Shown here: positions 26,399 to 39,229 of the stretch, one piece after another
How the letters are laid out: each line of letters starts with the position of its first letter
Position numbering within the stretch: position 1 is the stretch's first letter
From: Ahniella affigens
GTDB taxonomy: Bacteria > Pseudomonadota > Gammaproteobacteria > Xanthomonadales > Ahniellaceae
Assembly: GCF_003015185.1 (NCBI RefSeq)
Contig: NZ_CP027860.1
Location: 1,674,001-1,738,000, forward strand
DNA: 64,000 bases
Direction of reading: 5' to 3'
The notes under the pieces: generated by a model
Seen by the model: only the letters and a program-made list of their open reading frames with translations
What the model was told of the DNA's origin: nothing
Database searches by the model: none
Position numbers and translations under genes: made by a program

Positions 26399-28312
26399 AT
26401 GCGATCCATTGCGCTGTTGCCCGCACCACAAATCCGGCGCGCCCGCGCGCAGCTGATCGAGCATGGCCAAACGGCCTACGCTGGACTGGAGGCCTGTGTG
26501 TCGCGCTCATGGCAGCGCAGTCTCTCGGCGGGGTTGTCACCAACCGGTCGGATCAGTACGCCGGACAACCTCAACAGTCAGGCATTGCATCGGTTGCGGG
26601 CCACCCATCACGAGCTGATCCGCCATTCGCAGCCGGTGATGGAATACCTGGCGGAGCAAGTTCGGGCGTCACAGAGTATGGTTGTTCTGGCGGACCATCA
26701 GGGCGTGCTCATGCACACGTTGGGCGAGGCCAGCTTCTTGAGCCGGGCGGAACGCGTCGCATTGATGTGCGGTGCGTCGTGGAGTGAGGCTCAGCGCGGC
26801 ACCAATGCGATCGGTACAGCGCAGGCGGAATTGGTCGACGTTGAGATTCACGGTGGTGAGCATTTTTTGGAGCGGAACGGTTTCTTAACCTGCGCCGCGG
26901 CGCCGATTCTGTCGGCGTCTGGCGGCTTGATGGGCGTGCTCGATGTGTCGGGTGATTCGCGGACCCGACAACCACACACAATGGGTTTGGTGTCCACCGC
27001 GGCCCGCATGATCGAAAACAGCCTTGTGCAGGCGATGAGTCGGGAGTATCTGCTCCTCAGCCTGCATGCGCGACCTGAGGGAATCGGCACGATTGCGCAA
27101 GGCCTGTTGGTGTTTGCGGAGGATGGCCGCTTGGTTGGTGCCAACCGACGTGGCCTTGAAATGCTCCATCTGACCTTTCGCCACGTGGGCGTCACCAACT
27201 TCGAGCGACTGTTCGGCTTTGGCTGGACGACGTTGCTGGATCGTGAGCGACAATCCGGAGATCGGCCGTATCTGCTTCGCACTGCGGATCAGCAGGCGTT
27301 CTATGGCCAAGTGCGGAGCCGTCGTGCAGAGCGGCAGCATGTCGCGAGTGCGCCGCTCGTCAAGTCGTCACCGCGTCTGCTTGAGTTGGACACCGGTGAT
27401 CGGCAGTGGCGCGCGTGTGCCGACAAAGCGTTGAAGGTCTGCGACAAGGATATTCCGATCTTGCTGATGGGTGAGTCTGGCGTCGGCAAAGAGTTGTTTG
27501 CGAAAGCGTTGCATGACAGCGCTGCGCGTCACGACAAGCCGTTCGTTGCGATCAACTGTGCAGCCATTCCGGAACACTTGATTGAAGCGGAGTTGTTTGG
27601 CTATTGCGCTGGGGCGTTTACCGGTGCGGCCAAGAATGGCTCGCCCGGTCGGCTTCGCGAAGTCGCTGGTGGTACCTTGTTCCTTGACGAGATTGGCGAC
27701 ATGCCATACGCGTTGCAAACGCGTTTGTTGCGCGTGTTGCAGGAGCGCAACGTCACGCCACTCGGCAGCGGGCAAACGTATGACGTGCAGTTCTCATTGA
27801 TCGCCGCCACGCATCAGAACCTGAAGCAGGCGGTGGAGCAGGGGCGATTTCGAGCGGATTTGTACTACCGGCTGAACGGCCTGTGTTTGCGGCTGCCAGC
27901 GCTGCGTGAGCGCGATGATTTTTCGGCGTTGACTGCCAGGTTATTGCGCGAGCTTGGTCAGGGCGTACCCTTGGATATTGAACCGGCGCTGCTGGAACGG
28001 TTGGCCCAGTATGAGTGGCCAGGAAATCTGCGTCAGTACAGCCATGCGTTGCGGACGGCGATTGCGCTGATGGATTCGGACCAAGCGCAGATCGGTTGGG
28101 CGCACCTGCCTGATGATCTGGTCGAGGCGTTGCAGGCGCTTTCGCCCGAACCGGATGTTGGTGCTGCCAGCGCGCCGCAGAATTTGAAGGAGCTGTCCTT
28201 GCTGGCGATTCAGCAGGCGCTGGAGAATTGCCGCGGCAATGTGTCCGCCGCCGTGCGTCAGCTCGGGATCAGTCGGCAGACGCTGTATCGGCGATTGAAG
28301 CAGGGGAAGTAA
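26399..28312 (+). CDS. AcoR-type sigma-54-dependent activator
   Basis: A 637-residue regulator. The N-terminal region (about 60-310) holds a GAF-type sensor and a PAS-like segment. The AAA+ domain has Walker A GESGVGK at 358-364, the sigma-54 contact loop GAFTGA at 405-410 and Walker B LFLDEIGD at 427-434. The C-terminus is a Fis-type helix-turn-helix (NCRGNVSAAVRQLGISRQTLYRRL). AcoR/AcxR-type proteins activate acetoin or ketone catabolism genes. It is divergent from an ExaC/AldB dehydrogenase with a sigma-54 promoter, its obvious target. The ATG at 26399 has GAGGTC upstream; an in-frame ATG at 26351 is possible. Confidence 0.9.
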   Translation: MRSIALLPAPQIRRARAQLIEHGQTAYAGLEACVSRSWQRSLSAGLSPTGRISTPDNLNSQALHRLRATHHELIRHSQPVMEYLAEQVRASQSMVVLADHQGVLMHTLGEASFLSRAERVALMCGASWSEAQRGTNAIGTAQAELVDVEIHGGEHFLERNGFLTCAAAPILSASGGLMGVLDVSGDSRTRQPHTMGLVSTAARMIENSLVQAMSREYLLLSLHARPEGIGTIAQGLLVFAEDGRLVGANRRGLEMLHLTFRHVGVTNFERLFGFGWTTLLDRERQSGDRPYLLRTADQQAFYGQVRSRRAERQHVASAPLVKSSPRLLELDTGDRQWRACADKALKVCDKDIPILLMGESGVGKELFAKALHDSAARHDKPFVAINCAAIPEHLIEAELFGYCAGAFTGAAKNGSPGRLREVAGGTLFLDEIGDMPYALQTRLLRVLQERNVTPLGSGQTYDVQFSLIAATHQNLKQAVEQGRFRADLYYRLNGLCLRLPALRERDDFSALTARLLRELGQGVPLDIEPALLERLAQYEWPGNLRQYSHALRTAIALMDSDQAQIGWAHLPDDLVEALQALSPEPDVGAASAPQNLKELSLLAIQQALENCRGNVSAAVRQLGISRQTLYRRLKQGK

Positions 28313-28375
28313 TGGGCCGTGTAGGGAATCCAACAAGCATTAGGTGGCCTTGCCGCAAGAATGGTTCGGGTGTGG

Positions 28376-28625
28376 TTTTTGTGGGAGCGGCTTCAGCCGC
28401 GAACGGTGATGCCGCAAGATTGGTTTGGGCCTGAAGGCCCTCCCACAAAGGGGAATCAATCGCGCGGCAAGGATGCTTCGGGCCTTAAGGCCCGGCGGTT
28501 TTTGTGGGAGCGGCTTCAGCCGCGAACGGTGATGCCGCGAGATTGGTTCTGGCCTGAAGGCCCTCCCACAAAAGGCGGACGGTAATGCGACAAGATTGGT
28601 TCGGGCCTGAAGGCCCTCCTACAAG
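28376..28625. repeat. REP-like palindromic repeat array
   Basis: Two near-identical units (28381-28448 and 28504-28571) begin GTGGGAGCGGCTTCAGCCGC and end GGCCTGAAGGCCCTCCCACA, so each is an inverted pair with an inner hairpin at each end. Partial copies lie at about 28345-28375 and 28595-28625. The family resembles REP elements of Xanthomonadales and Pseudomonas. The array fills most of the 471-bp gap between the activator and the M13 peptidase; no gene was seen in it. A related fragment is at 40418-40475. Confidence 0.8.
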
Positions 28626-28725
28626 CAGTAGGTGGTCTTGCCTTGATGCGGCAAACAAGCGACACGGATTCGGTCCTGAGGGGCCTTCTGCCAGAGATCG
28701 GGACCGATCCGCTGAGCAGCCCAAG

Positions 28726-28755
28726 AAAAAGGCCCTCGGGATCACCGAGGGCCTT
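28726..28755 (-). terminator. intrinsic terminator of the M13 peptidase gene
   Basis: Read on the minus strand, an 11-bp stem (AAGGCCCTCGG with its complement, 28755-28745 and 28739-28729) has a 5-nt loop and is followed by TTTTT. It lies about 30 bp after the peptidase stop. Confidence 0.85.
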
Positions 28756-28783
28756 CATGCTGACTGCTGCGTGATTTAGTGGA

Positions 28784-30802
28784 TTACCAAATCCGCACGC
28801 GCTTCTCTTCGGACCGCACCATCGGGTCGCCGGCTTTGCAGCCAAACGCGCTCGCAAATGCGTCGATATTGGCGAACGGTCCCTGCACTCGGAACACGGC
28901 TGGCGAATGCGGGTCGGTGTTGAGCCGCAGTTTCAGGTCCTGATCGGTGTGCAAACGGCGCCAGCCTTGCGCCCACGCATGGAAGAAGCGCTGGTCTGGC
29001 GTCAGGCTGTCGATCTTTTCGTTCGATTGGCCTTCTGGCGTCATCTTGAACGCGTCATACGACACCAGCAGGCCACCGAGATCGGCGATGTTTTCGCCGA
29101 GGGTCAGCTCACCATTGACGTGTTTATCTTCAATGGCGACGAACTCATTGAACTGCTCGACCAGCTTCTTTGTACGGGCCTCAAAGGCCTTGCGGTCTTC
29201 GTCCGTCCACCACATGCGGAGATTGCCTTGGGCGTCGAACTGGCTGCCTTGGTCATCAAACCCGTGCATCAATTCGTGGCCAATGACGCCACCGATCGAG
29301 CCGTAGTTCACGGCGTCGTCGGCGTCAGCATTGAAGAACGGGGGCTGCAGAATGCCTGCCGGGAAGGCGATCTCGTTCTTCAGTGGGTTGTAGTAGGCAT
29401 TCACCTCGTGCGGCAGCATACCCCACTCGGTGCGATCGACCGGCTTGTTGATCAGACCATACTGGCGTTTGGCTTCGAACGTGCGCGCCGCCTGGATGTT
29501 GTTCCAGTAACTGTTGCGCGACACCGTGAGGCCTGAGTAATCACGCCACTTGTCCGGGTAGCCGATCTTCGGTGTAAACGTGGCGAATTTGGCGAGCGCT
29601 TGTTCCTTGGTCGCGTCACCCATCCAGTCAAGCTTCTGCAGCCGCGCCTTCAATGAGGTCTGCAGATTGTTGACGAGTTCGAGCATGCGCTTCTTCGAAG
29701 CAGCCGAAAAGCGCTTTTCAACGAATGCTTGCCCCAATGCCTCGCCAAGCGCGGTATCGACCTGATCGGCGACGCGCTTCCAGCGGGGACGGAGTTCCTT
29801 GGCACCACGAAGCGTTTTGCCATTGAAGTCAAAGCTGGCGTCGACAAAGTCCTTGCTCAGATAGTCGGCCGCATTGTGCACGAGGTTCCAGCGCAAGTAC
29901 GCCTTCCAAGTGCTGATCGGCGTGTCACCGAGCGCTTTGTCCATTTCGGCAAAGAACTTCGGATGCGAGAACGAGAACGTCGTGATGTCGTCGCGGCCGA
30001 TGGCTTTGAACAACGCCGCCCAGTTGTAATTCGGGGTCGCCTTGCTTGCGTCGGCAATCGTCGAGATGTTGTAAAAGTTCGCCGGGTTGCGCAGTTCGAT
30101 GTTCGTCAGCGACGCATTGGCGAGGCGTGTTTCCAACTGCATGATCTCGGCGGCGTCCAGGCGTGCCTGATCGGCAGGCGTGCCAGCGAGTTCCAACATC
30201 TTGGTCATGTGGTCGAAGTACTTGGCGCGCAGCGCCACCGAGTCGGCATCGGTCTTGGTGTAGTAGTCGCGATCTGGCAACGCCAGTCCGCCTTGCACGG
30301 CATAGGCAATATTCGTGGTGGAGTTCTTCAGGTCGGCTTCTTTGCCGAGACCAAACAGCACGCTGTTGCCGCGGCTCTGCCAGTCGTTGATCAGGGCCAC
30401 GACGCCCGCGCGGTCGGTCAGCGCGTCGATCTGCTTCAGCTCCGGATCAATCGGTGCGCGGCCAGCTTTCTCGATTGCCGCTTCATCCATTGCGGCCGCA
30501 TAGAAATCGCCGAGTTTCTGTTCGTTCGAACCAGGTTTGGCGTTCTGGTTGGCCGCCGCACTTTCCAGCACGCTCTTCAACGTTTCGAGATTGCGCTCAT
30601 TGATTTCGTTGAACACCCCCCAACTCGAATACTCGGCGGGAATGGTGGTGGTCTTCAGCCAGTTGCCGTTGGCATGCTGATAGAAGTCGGTACACGCCGG
30701 AACACTGGTGTCAAAATTCTTGGCGTCGAGCGCTGGAAACGCGAGCGCCGGGCCGGCGACCAACGCGCTGGTCAGCGCGAGCGACAGTAAACGAATACGC
30801 AT
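28784..30802 (-). CDS. M13-family zinc metallopeptidase (neprilysin/PepO-like)
   Basis: A 672-residue secreted peptidase. The start at 30802 gives a signal peptide (MRIRLLSLALTSALVAGPAL, cleaved near ALA-F). The N-terminal helical domain includes CTDFYQHANGNWL. Zinc ligands are in GGVIGHELMHGFDDQG (HExxH, about residue 520) and the Glu in ENIADLGG, the M13 signatures. The end CKAGDPMVRSEEKRVRIW matches the family C-terminus. Such enzymes cut peptides in the periplasm. It has its own terminator. Confidence 0.94.
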   Translation of the reverse strand: MRIRLLSLALTSALVAGPALAFPALDAKNFDTSVPACTDFYQHANGNWLKTTTIPAEYSSWGVFNEINERNLETLKSVLESAAANQNAKPGSNEQKLGDFYAAAMDEAAIEKAGRAPIDPELKQIDALTDRAGVVALINDWQSRGNSVLFGLGKEADLKNSTTNIAYAVQGGLALPDRDYYTKTDADSVALRAKYFDHMTKMLELAGTPADQARLDAAEIMQLETRLANASLTNIELRNPANFYNISTIADASKATPNYNWAALFKAIGRDDITTFSFSHPKFFAEMDKALGDTPISTWKAYLRWNLVHNAADYLSKDFVDASFDFNGKTLRGAKELRPRWKRVADQVDTALGEALGQAFVEKRFSAASKKRMLELVNNLQTSLKARLQKLDWMGDATKEQALAKFATFTPKIGYPDKWRDYSGLTVSRNSYWNNIQAARTFEAKRQYGLINKPVDRTEWGMLPHEVNAYYNPLKNEIAFPAGILQPPFFNADADDAVNYGSIGGVIGHELMHGFDDQGSQFDAQGNLRMWWTDEDRKAFEARTKKLVEQFNEFVAIEDKHVNGELTLGENIADLGGLLVSYDAFKMTPEGQSNEKIDSLTPDQRFFHAWAQGWRRLHTDQDLKLRLNTDPHSPAVFRVQGPFANIDAFASAFGCKAGDPMVRSEEKRVRIW

Positions 30803-30984
30803 GGGTCTGAATTCCTTGAGATTAGCCCCCAAACGCTAGCAAATCGCTGGCATTGGCCACAGTGCCTGAGGTCACGATCCAGCGCCGCTGCCATTCCAGC
30901 AGCGACGTTCCAGCACGACCATTCACCAATCCGAACGGCCGGATCTCGGTGCCATTGCCGAATCCTGGCACGAGTGGCCGCAGA

Positions 30985-34739
<3,755 letters not shown>

Positions 34740-34740
<1 letters not shown>

Positions 34741-35666
34741 CAGGACTTCCGGGCGAGCAAGGTAAGGACTTCAAAATGCGGAGGGCGGCGTTCGCGCGAA
34801 CTGATCTCGCAGTCCAGCACTTCCAATCCATGCTTGCGGCACAGACGGCGCAGCTCCTCGGGCTTGAAGCCAAGGTTCAAGTGGTCGTAGGTTTCGGCGG
34901 CCTGCTTGTGTTGATGGGCGTTCAACGTCATCGCGAGCAAGCGGCCGCCAGGGCGCAAGACGCGTGCGGCTTCGGCGATTACCTGATTCGGGTCGTCGCT
35001 GTAAGTCAGCGCGTGCATCAACAGAACCAGATCGAATCGGGCCAGTTCGAACGGCAGTGCATGCATGTCGCCAGCCTCGACCGTGACATGACGAACGCCC
35101 TTGAATCGTGCTCTGGCGACTTCGATCATGCGCTCATTGCTGTCCAGGCAGACGATGCTCCGCGCATGCGGCGCCAACAGTTCGCCGAGAACGCCATCGC
35201 CAGACGCGACGTCGAGCACATCACCGAGTTCAACCAGGTGCATGATGCCGCGGGCCAGCGCTTCCCACGTACGGCCTGGGGAATAGTGCCGCTCCATTGA
35301 GCCGGCGACGCTGTCGGCCCAGCCCTCTTCGCGGGCGCGTTTCTTGAGGACTTCCGGAAGTCGCTTCAGATCGTCGTCGAGGAGCGCGTCGTCCACAATC
35401 TGACGCGTTGTGGCCCAGAAACTAGCGCTGGCCTCATCGAGTTCGGCATTGAACCGGTAATAGGCGAGCACGCCAGCCCGTCGGTCACGAACCAGATCGA
35501 GCTCTTTCAGCTTGGCGAGGTGCGTGGAGACCCGCGGCTGAGCCAACTGGGTGATCTGCGAGAGTTCGGCAACGGTCAGTTCTTCCCGTTCCAGCAGGAC
35601 AAGAAGCCGCACCCGGGTGGCATCGGACAACGTCCGGAACAGGCTGGAGCAATAGCTGAGATCCAC
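34740..35666 (-). CDS. ArsR-type regulator fused to SAM methyltransferase
   Basis: A 308-residue two-domain protein. Residues 1-90 are an ArsR-family winged helix ([32 protein letters not shown], summarised as the recognition region at about 32-63). Residues 135-260 are a class I methyltransferase ([17 protein letters not shown], then [13 protein letters not shown] and [10 protein letters not shown]). It starts at a GTG with no visible Shine-Dalgarno. It overlaps metH by 1 bp, so it is likely a regulator of the methionine/SAM cycle. Related ArsR-type SahR regulators sense S-adenosylhomocysteine; that this protein does so by its methyltransferase domain is inference. Confidence 0.88.
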
Positions 35667-35843
35667 AAATATCGTTCTATCGCGATGAAAAGATCAAGCG
35701 ACAGTAGCGGGCCCGGCCTTGTGCAGTCAATCCAACGATCGTGAAGACGGGCAGTTCACCGCAAATGCGGGGCGCCCGAATACGAGAACGCCGGCCTGGC
35801 GGAGCCTGACCGGCGTCGTGGGCGGAGGGGGCAGATTGGCGCG

Positions 35844-38657
35844 TCAGTTCACGCGTGCCAACGCCGCTTCGGCTTCATTGCGCTCGAAGGTGCTCATTTC
35901 TGCGGTCACCGCCATGAACGCGGACCGGGTTTCTGGGTCCGAGGGCATCACGGGCGCGAGTTCGGTCAGCACTTCGCGGCGCTCGAAGTCGGAGCCCATG
36001 GCTCGAACCGCATCGAGCACTGTCTTGGTGCGCAATGCATCCATGTCACCTTGGTCGATCAGGCTCAGCAGCGCTTCGCGGCGCTCGAAGTCTGAGTCGA
36101 GACGGCTGATGGCCTGACCAAAGGCTTCGGTGACCGCCGCTGAGGCGGGCAGCAGCGGGGCAACCTGTTGCAACAGCGTGCGGGCTTCGAAGTCCGATTC
36201 AATCAGTTTCGTTGCCGCCAGTACGCGCAGAATCTGGGTCCCATCCTTGGGTTGAAGCTCCAGAAGGCTTTCGAGCGCGGTGCGGCGTTCGAAGTCGGAA
36301 GTCATCGACTCGATGACTGCAAACCAGGCTTCAGAACCGATAAGTCGAGCGCCCAAGTGATCGCTCGCATTTTCGAGCAAGGTGCGCTTTTCGAAATCCG
36401 ACGTGCGCTTGGCCGTCAACTGAAAGACATGCGCCAGTTCCGAATCGCCAAACGTGCTGTGGGCAAACAGCGCTTCGATGCTGCTTCGGAACTCGTAATC
36501 CGAACTGGTATCCGCGGCGACATCAACCACTTGGTTCAATGTTGCGCCACTCAGATTCGTGTTCTTGGCCAAGGCAACCAAATGCTCGCGCCGCCCATAA
36601 TCGCTATTGATGCTCTTGATTTGCGATATGGCGTTCGCGACACCGCCTTGCGTGAGCCAGCGCTTGACGCGCGGTTCGGCGTTAAAGCCCGACTCTTTGA
36701 CGACCGTTGGCAGCGTCTGGCCGAGCCACGTCGTGGCACGCGCGTCAAATGTCTGCTCATCGCCATCGACCCAGAAGCGACGCTGGATGGTGCCGTTGTT
36801 TTCGCGGAATTCCACTTCGCGCTCAACGCCATCGTGCTCATGCGTGATCGACAGGCGTGCGCCCTTGCTCATGCGAACAACGTCGCTTTCGGCGTCATTG
36901 AACTCGTACTCGCCCCTGCCGACAAGGCTTAGCGATTCGTTGTCATTGCTGAGCTCGATCGATTGCGAGGCGCCAAACCAGAGGGCGTCTGAATCGCTGA
37001 TCCGGATTGAGCTGTACCTGCTGTCGGCCGGGGGCGCCGGCGGCGCTGGCGGTGACGGTGGTGTCGGTGGTGCTGGTGGTGCCGGTGGTGCGGGTGGTGC
37101 AAAGCCAGTTGGCGGGCTCGGCGGTGATGGCGGACTTGGTGGTGATGGCGGACGTGGTGGTGCCGGCGGGGCTGGCGGTGCTCCGAACGCCCTGGCAGAG
37201 CGGCCTGGCGTGCCGGGAGACGGTGCAGGCGGTGCGATCGCATCCGTTGCAGCCAAAGGCGCCGTTGCCGCCATTGGCGCCAAGCGCGCCCGCTCTGGCG
37301 TCGGCTTGGGAGCTGGAGACGGAGTTGGCGCGGGCGCCGTCCTTGGGGTTGCGTTCGTCGGCTTGGGGGCCGGAATTGGCGCTGGGGCGCTGATTGGCAC
37401 TGCCTCAGCAACGGGCGTTGTCGCGTCATGGCTGCGCTGCGCTTCGGAGTGGCTCAGTGTCGGCATCAAGATGGCGGCACTCAGGATGAGGCCGACCGCC
37501 GTGCCGTGTTGCCAGCGTGTGTTGGGACGTTCCTTGTTCATGATCGTGCTCCCTTGCAGTAAGGATTGAACGCGCTTCAGCAGGCTGCCTTCATCAGACA
37601 GCATGGTGAGCGCGAGGCTTTGTTGGTGCTGTTGGTCAACTTGCTCGGCACATGCCAACAGCGCATGGGCGAGGGCTTTGCCATCACCGAGGCATTGCGC
37701 CGCCATCGTGTCGGCATGACGTTCCGCAAATGCTTCCAGTTCTAGACTCGCGTGCCGACTCCAAGGCGTCCACCACACCCGTGTGACGAGCAGCGTCGCC
37801 AGACGCCACATCGGATCACGTCGCTGCAGGTGCGCCAATTCGTGTGCGAGTACGGCCTGTCGTGTTCCCGGATCGCGCAGCGAGAGCACCCACGAGGGCA
37901 GGCGCAGCAAACGGATCGGAACGAGCGCTGGGCTCAGCCAATGCGGGTCCGCACGAAGCTCCGGCTCACGAACGCGCAAGCGACGCGCCAACACGGTCAA
38001 TTCGCGCTCGAGTTCTGGATGATTCGGGTCGGGCAGGCGGCGTGTGACGTGGTTGAGATGCCAGGCTTGGCGCGCCAGCCGGATGACCTGGAGCAGTACC
38101 CACGCGAGTGACCCGGCAGCAAGCAGGCGGAGCCACATGACCGACAATTCTGTCGGTGCGGTCGAGTCGCGGCGAATCGGGGAGGCGGTGGGTCGTGTCG
38201 ATCTCGGGGCGGCGCCGGGCAGCAAAGTCACGTTTCGAGCGGCGGCTGACTGGGCGCGACGGGCATCGCGTTGTGCCGCAAGCTGGGCCTCTTCAGCTAA
38301 CCGGCGCGCTTGCCAAGCGGGCAGCATGCCGCTTTGTGCATCCGACACCGTGCGAATGGACGCAGCGTGGTTCGGTGTCGGCCAAGTCGCGCTGACCGCC
38401 GGCACGTCCGCCGCCATGTCCCGATTCGATTCAGCAACCGACAGTCCCTCGATCGCAAAAGGCCGCCACGCGTTTGGCCAAAACAAAGCCAGCGTTGCAA
38501 TCAACACGGGCGCGAACAATGCGAACCGCCAGCGCCACTCCAGCGCATGACTACCCGGTTGCCCATGGCTGCCAAACCGATGCATGACGCCTTGGCAGAG
38601 CCAGGAGAGAATCCACACCGCGGCAAACCACCACACCAGATGCTGGAGTTCAGTCAT
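35844..38657 (-). CDS. BlaR1-like M56 membrane protease with 34-residue repeats
   Basis: A 937-residue protein. Membrane segments lie at about 8-25, 45-60, 170-190 and 385-400. The M56 zinc motif AHELAHLQRRD is at residues 271-281 (HExxH 272-276), with a Glu in the LEAFAERHAD segment (about 307-316) as likely third ligand. Residues 420-545 are a proline-rich linker made of PPAPP/PPSPP. Residues 545-660 form a beta-rich part. From 680 the sequence holds eight repeats with SD-(Y/F)-ExR cores at 685, 719, 753, 787, 821, 855, 889 and 922, spaced 34 residues apart (the last 33). There is no penicillin-binding sensor domain. It overlaps the BlaI gene by 8 bp. Confidence 0.88.
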   Translation of the reverse strand: MTELQHLVWWFAAVWILSWLCQGVMHRFGSHGQPGSHALEWRWRFALFAPVLIATLALFWPNAWRPFAIEGLSVAESNRDMAADVPAVSATWPTPNHAASIRTVSDAQSGMLPAWQARRLAEEAQLAAQRDARRAQSAAARNVTLLPGAAPRSTRPTASPIRRDSTAPTELSVMWLRLLAAGSLAWVLLQVIRLARQAWHLNHVTRRLPDPNHPELERELTVLARRLRVREPELRADPHWLSPALVPIRLLRLPSWVLSLRDPGTRQAVLAHELAHLQRRDPMWRLATLLVTRVWWTPWSRHASLELEAFAERHADTMAAQCLGDGKALAHALLACAEQVDQQHQQSLALTMLSDEGSLLKRVQSLLQGSTIMNKERPNTRWQHGTAVGLILSAAILMPTLSHSEAQRSHDATTPVAEAVPISAPAPIPAPKPTNATPRTAPAPTPSPAPKPTPERARLAPMAATAPLAATDAIAPPAPSPGTPGRSARAFGAPPAPPAPPRPPSPPSPPSPPSPPTGFAPPAPPAPPAPPTPPSPPAPPAPPADSRYSSIRISDSDALWFGASQSIELSNDNESLSLVGRGEYEFNDAESDVVRMSKGARLSITHEHDGVEREVEFRENNGTIQRRFWVDGDEQTFDARATTWLGQTLPTVVKESGFNAEPRVKRWLTQGGVANAISQIKSINSDYGRREHLVALAKNTNLSGATLNQVVDVAADTSSDYEFRSSIEALFAHSTFGDSELAHVFQLTAKRTSDFEKRTLLENASDHLGARLIGSEAWFAVIESMTSDFERRTALESLLELQPKDGTQILRVLAATKLIESDFEARTLLQQVAPLLPASAAVTEAFGQAISRLDSDFERREALLSLIDQGDMDALRTKTVLDAVRAMGSDFERREVLTELAPVMPSDPETRSAFMAVTAEMSTFERNEAEAALARVN

Positions 38658-39048
38658 GGCTCTGCTCCTGATCCTGCAACAGTTTTCGCACCGCGTTCAG
38701 ATCGGCGGCCTTGACCTCCTGCTCACTAACCAAGTGTGCAACGAGTGCATTCGCATCGCCGCCAAACAGGCGGTCGAGAAACTCGGACACCATCGAACGC
38801 TTGATGTCGGACTCGGCGACGGATGCGTGATAGATCAGATGTTTGCCGTCGCGGCGTGATCGGATCAGGCCCCGCTTTTCCAGGCGGTTCAACAAGGTGC
38901 CCACGGTGGTATGCGCCAAATCACGGCTTTCGGCCAATTCGGCCGCGACGTCGCTGGTGCTGGCTTCACCGCGCTTCCAGATGGCGCGCAGGATTTCCAG
39001 TTGCAGGCCGCTCAACGGGCTCAGGTCTTCGGTTTCGGCTTGGCTCAT
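38650..39048 (-). CDS. BlaI/MecI-family repressor
   Basis: A 132-residue winged-helix repressor. LQLEILRAIWKRGEASTSDV at about 15-34 and TTVGTLLNRLEKRGLIRSRR at about 47-66 are the DNA-binding core; YHASVAESDIKRSMVSEFLDRLFGG at about 74-98 leads into the dimer domain. BlaI proteins are cut or released by a BlaR1-type protease, whose gene follows with an 8-bp overlap. Two overlapping BlaI-type operators lie just upstream, so the pair is probably autoregulated. Confidence 0.92.
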   Translation of the reverse strand: MSQAETEDLSPLSGLQLEILRAIWKRGEASTSDVAAELAESRDLAHTTVGTLLNRLEKRGLIRSRRDGKHLIYHASVAESDIKRSMVSEFLDRLFGGDANALVAHLVSEQEVKAADLNAVRKLLQDQEQSHD

Positions 39049-39073
39049 GGGGCAAAGGGCCTCGGGTCTGATC

Positions 39074-39101
39074 TACGACAGGTGTCGTACGACATTTGTA
39101 G
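39074..39101. promoter_or_regulatory. overlapping BlaI/MecI-type operators
   Basis: TACGACA-GG-TGTCGTA (39074-39089) is a perfect 16-bp palindrome of the BlaI box type. TACGACA-TT-TGTAGGA (39088-39101 and next base) is a second, imperfect copy sharing two bases with it. Both fall about 26 to 53 bp upstream of the BlaI gene. Confidence 0.75.
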
Positions 39102-39229
39102 GAGATGTCCGATCAGAACGCAAGCGGGCCGGAAGTCATGGGGGCAGCGGGTCGATCTGGTCGCCTATCGAACTTGTACCGACCAGGAATAGACTACCTG
39201 TCCCGATCTGGAATCCTGGGAGTGGGTTA

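Noticed and set aside
28376-28625. Possible CRISPR array
   Set aside because: Units are palindromic, differ in length and are irregularly spaced, with no unique spacers and no cas genes nearby. They are REP-like.
29729-30790. A 353-residue open frame on the plus strand
   Set aside because: It is antisense to the M13 peptidase gene, which has full catalytic motifs and a signal peptide.
35667-35843. Cobalamin or SAM riboswitch ahead of the metH operon
   Set aside because: No B12-box-like or SAM-I/II-like conserved stretch was found; the leader before the GTG start is too short and shows no such folds.
35880-36620. Possible tandem DNA repeat at the end of the M56 gene
   Set aside because: The 102-bp periodicity is due to the 34-residue protein repeats; the DNA itself is well diverged.
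37007-37393. Glycine/alanine- and valine-rich plus-strand frames near 37 kb
   Set aside because: They are the reverse of the proline-rich linker of the M56 protease.
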